Shown piece by piece: positions 43,556 to 45,088 of a stretch of 45,088 nucleotides of DNA. The notes beneath the pieces are model-generated. The model was given only the letters and a program-made list of their open reading frames with translations, was not told where the DNA came from and ran no database searches. Position 1 is the first letter of the stretch. Each line of letters begins with the position of its first letter. The DNA is taken from assembly GCA_027066455.1 (NCBI GenBank), contig JAMONT010000029.1, forward strand, positions 1 to 45,088, read 5' to 3'. Source of the stretch: Candidatus Altimarinota bacterium. GTDB taxonomy: Bacteria > Patescibacteriota > Gracilibacteria > BD1-5 > UBA6164. Made by a program: the position numbers and the translations under genes.

Positions 43556-44398
43556 TTATGATAATTTTTCATAAATATTATTAGAACGTGTATTAGCTTC
43601 TAAATCATCTACTATTTTTCAATTTTGAAATATAATAGTTCTAGGTGCATAAAATAAAGCTGCTTTCCCTGATTCTTTTAACATTTTTGATACTTGTGTT
43701 TTAATTTTTTCATCTACTATAACTGCAATTTCATCAGTAGATTTTTTATCTCTATTTAATTCAAGTTTTAAATTTTCACAACCTGGACAATCTGCCTGTG
43801 AAAAAACAACAGCAACTTTTTCTCCAGAATTAATAAAATCATTAAAGTTTACTATTTCTTCTATTTCCATATATCATTTTCATTCATTTATTTCTATTGT
43901 TTCAGAAGAATTTTCTACTAACACATCTCAAGGTTGAGGAGTTAAAATTTCATCTCCTTCTTTTCAAGAATCAGTAATAATATTTTCTGAATTATTAGGA
44001 TGCAATTTTCTATCTTCTCAAAAAATATATTCTTCTCAAATTTCTTCTGTAATAGGTATTTCATTAGTAATCACAGTTTCTAATTCTCAAGTATTTTGCT
44101 TAGTTATCTTTATAACTGAGTCTTTCTCTTCATGTATTCCTAAAAGTTTTTCTAAATTTTCTAAAGCTTGACTTATAGGAATTTTTTTTATTCAAGTAAT
44201 TGGGTTATTAAAAAAAGGTTCATCTTGTGTAAAATCACCTATATTATTTTTTTTCCAATCATCATATATATCTTTTACTTCATTATATGTCTCATTTAAA
44301 GCATTTTTTTGTTCTTCTGAAAAATATTCATTATTATTATCATCTATTTTATCAGCAAAATTTTCTTTTGTAAAAAAATCATTTTGTTTTTCATTCAT
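43556..44398 (-). CDS. protein with C-terminal thioredoxin-like domain
   Basis: The 280-residue protein has no signal. The first 170 residues are acidic and unrecognised (MNEKQNDFFTKENFADKI..., later PQPGDVLVENSSETIEINEW). The C-terminal ~110 residues form a thioredoxin-like fold: VAVVFSQADCPGCENLKLEL, with active-site CPGC instead of CGPC, then ALFYAPRTIIFQNGKIVDDL with the cis-Pro. CPGC is rare among thioredoxins but found in some thiol-handling proteins. A cytoplasmic disulfide reductase role is likely. One TGA-Gly codon joins two segments that a standard-code reading would separate. Confidence 0.8.
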
Positions 44399-44459
44399 AT
44401 TTTTTAAATTAAAAATTAAATATATTTATATATTAGCATAATTTTTATTTTTTACAAGT

Positions 44460-44996
44460 TTATTTTTTTAAAATAATAAAACTTTCATTTTCAGCATAAT
44501 TTTCATATGGAATATAAAATTTTGTAAAAATATTTGTAATAATTTTTCTTTTTAAAAAAACATAATTTTTAATTTTTTTAGAAAAAAAGTAATATAATAA
44601 CATAAAAAATCAAAATCAAATATATATAGGAATAAGTAATATATTTAAAAAACTATATTTAAAAAAAGATTTTCAAAAATATAAAATAGGTGATAAAATA
44701 AGTGCTATTCATAAAGAATAAAATATGAGATTTGTTTCATAAGATATTGTAAAAAGAGAAAATGCAAATGCTAAGCAAACTCAATTAATAATAAATAATA
44801 TTTGCCAAGTTATATTATATTCTTTAGTTTTTACTACTATTGAGCTTATAGATGTATATTTATTTTGTTTCATTTTTTTTATTAAAAGTGCAATAATAAA
44901 AGCTATTAAAAAAAACAATAAATAAGCTGTTCAAAAAATATAATAAGCTAAATATTTTGCTTCTAAATAACTATTAATTGTAAAGTCTAAAGACAT
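44460..44996 (-). CDS. small membrane protein, unknown
   Basis: The 178-residue protein has four or five hydrophobic helices (IFGTAYLLFFLIAFIIALLI, ILFIINGVCLAFAFSLF, YSLGIALILSPILYFG, LLIPIYIGFGFFMLLYYF) and short charged loops. The C-terminus is IPYENYAENESFIILKK. No family was recognised. It follows the start side of the thioredoxin-like gene by about 60 nt on the same strand. Confidence 0.7.
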
Positions 44997-45067
44997 TATT
45001 TAACAAAATAGTAAAAGTAAGTATACTGTAAAATAACTTAACAGATTACTTAATAATTACTTTTACT

Positions 45068-45088
45068 ATGAATATAATATATCCAAAA
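45068..45088 (+). CDS. possible 5' end of a further gene
   Basis: ATG at 45068 opens MNIIYPK, which runs off the right edge. The preceding 70 nt are AT-rich like other leaders here. Only seven codons are visible, so this is tentative. Confidence 0.3.

Noticed and set aside
1-45088. tRNA or rRNA genes
   Set aside because: No cloverleaf-like GC-rich segment with a T-loop and no rRNA landmark sequence was seen in the intergenic spaces.

Overview
This AT-rich window is written in a code where TGA is an amino acid. Almost every gene carries in-frame TGA, and at diagnostic positions TGA stands for glycine: both glycines of the EngB P-loop, two in the DnaA Walker A motif, the GIDEAGRGP motif of RNase HII and the CCGPD motif of QueH. 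TGG is still used for Trp and TAA/TAG for stop. This is translation table 25, known from the candidate phyla Gracilibacteria (BD1-5) and Absconditabacteria (SR1). I cannot decide between the two. All CDS coordinates here assume TGA = Gly; a standard-code reading breaks most genes into fragments.

Layout. 1-3112: small metal/thiol genes (Met/His-rich lipoprotein, Cys-rich secreted protein, rhodanese lipoprotein, CDF cation exporter, VKOR-like protein). 3302-8834: an RND efflux pair (adaptor lipoprotein plus 1115-aa pump). 8976-12808: RNase R (minus) and a divergent metallo-beta-lactamase-fold protein (plus). 12873-14028: an MFS permease frameshifted at an (AT)7 run. 14143-14785: a probable toxin-antitoxin pair bracketed by perfect 61-bp direct repeats that each carry a promoter. 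14830-18843: TPR protein, FtsA/PilM-like ATPase and RelA/SpoT. 18942-21537: EngB, a multi-pass membrane protein and a thioredoxin-like protein. 21702-26554: VanW-like protein, aminotransferase, a VirB2-like small membrane protein (plus) and DnaA. 26907-30892: a three-gene minus-strand cluster ending in an ATP-grasp/metallopeptidase fusion. 30989-35166: prepilin-like protein, RecA, a small ORF and an RNase HII-QueH fusion. 35216-44996: a 1255-aa TSP1-like surface protein, two unknowns, an AI-2E family exporter, a CNNM/CorC-type CBS protein, a thioredoxin-like protein and a small membrane protein.

The most unusual feature is a set of short GC-rich palindromic repeats standing out from the AT-rich background. 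Intergenic copies sit directly behind stop codons, always in the orientation of the upstream gene. Further copies lie inside reading frames, in sense and in one fixed phase, and add related peptides (LSPESSLP..EKGA) to two unrelated proteins. One gene, the RNase HII-QueH fusion, carries three such inserts. They resemble in principle the Rickettsia palindromic elements but have an unrelated sequence. Other points of interest are the repeat-bracketed toxin-antitoxin unit, the (AT)n frameshift and the ATP-grasp ligase fused to a HExxxH peptidase. No rRNA, tRNA, CRISPR array or transposase gene was seen.
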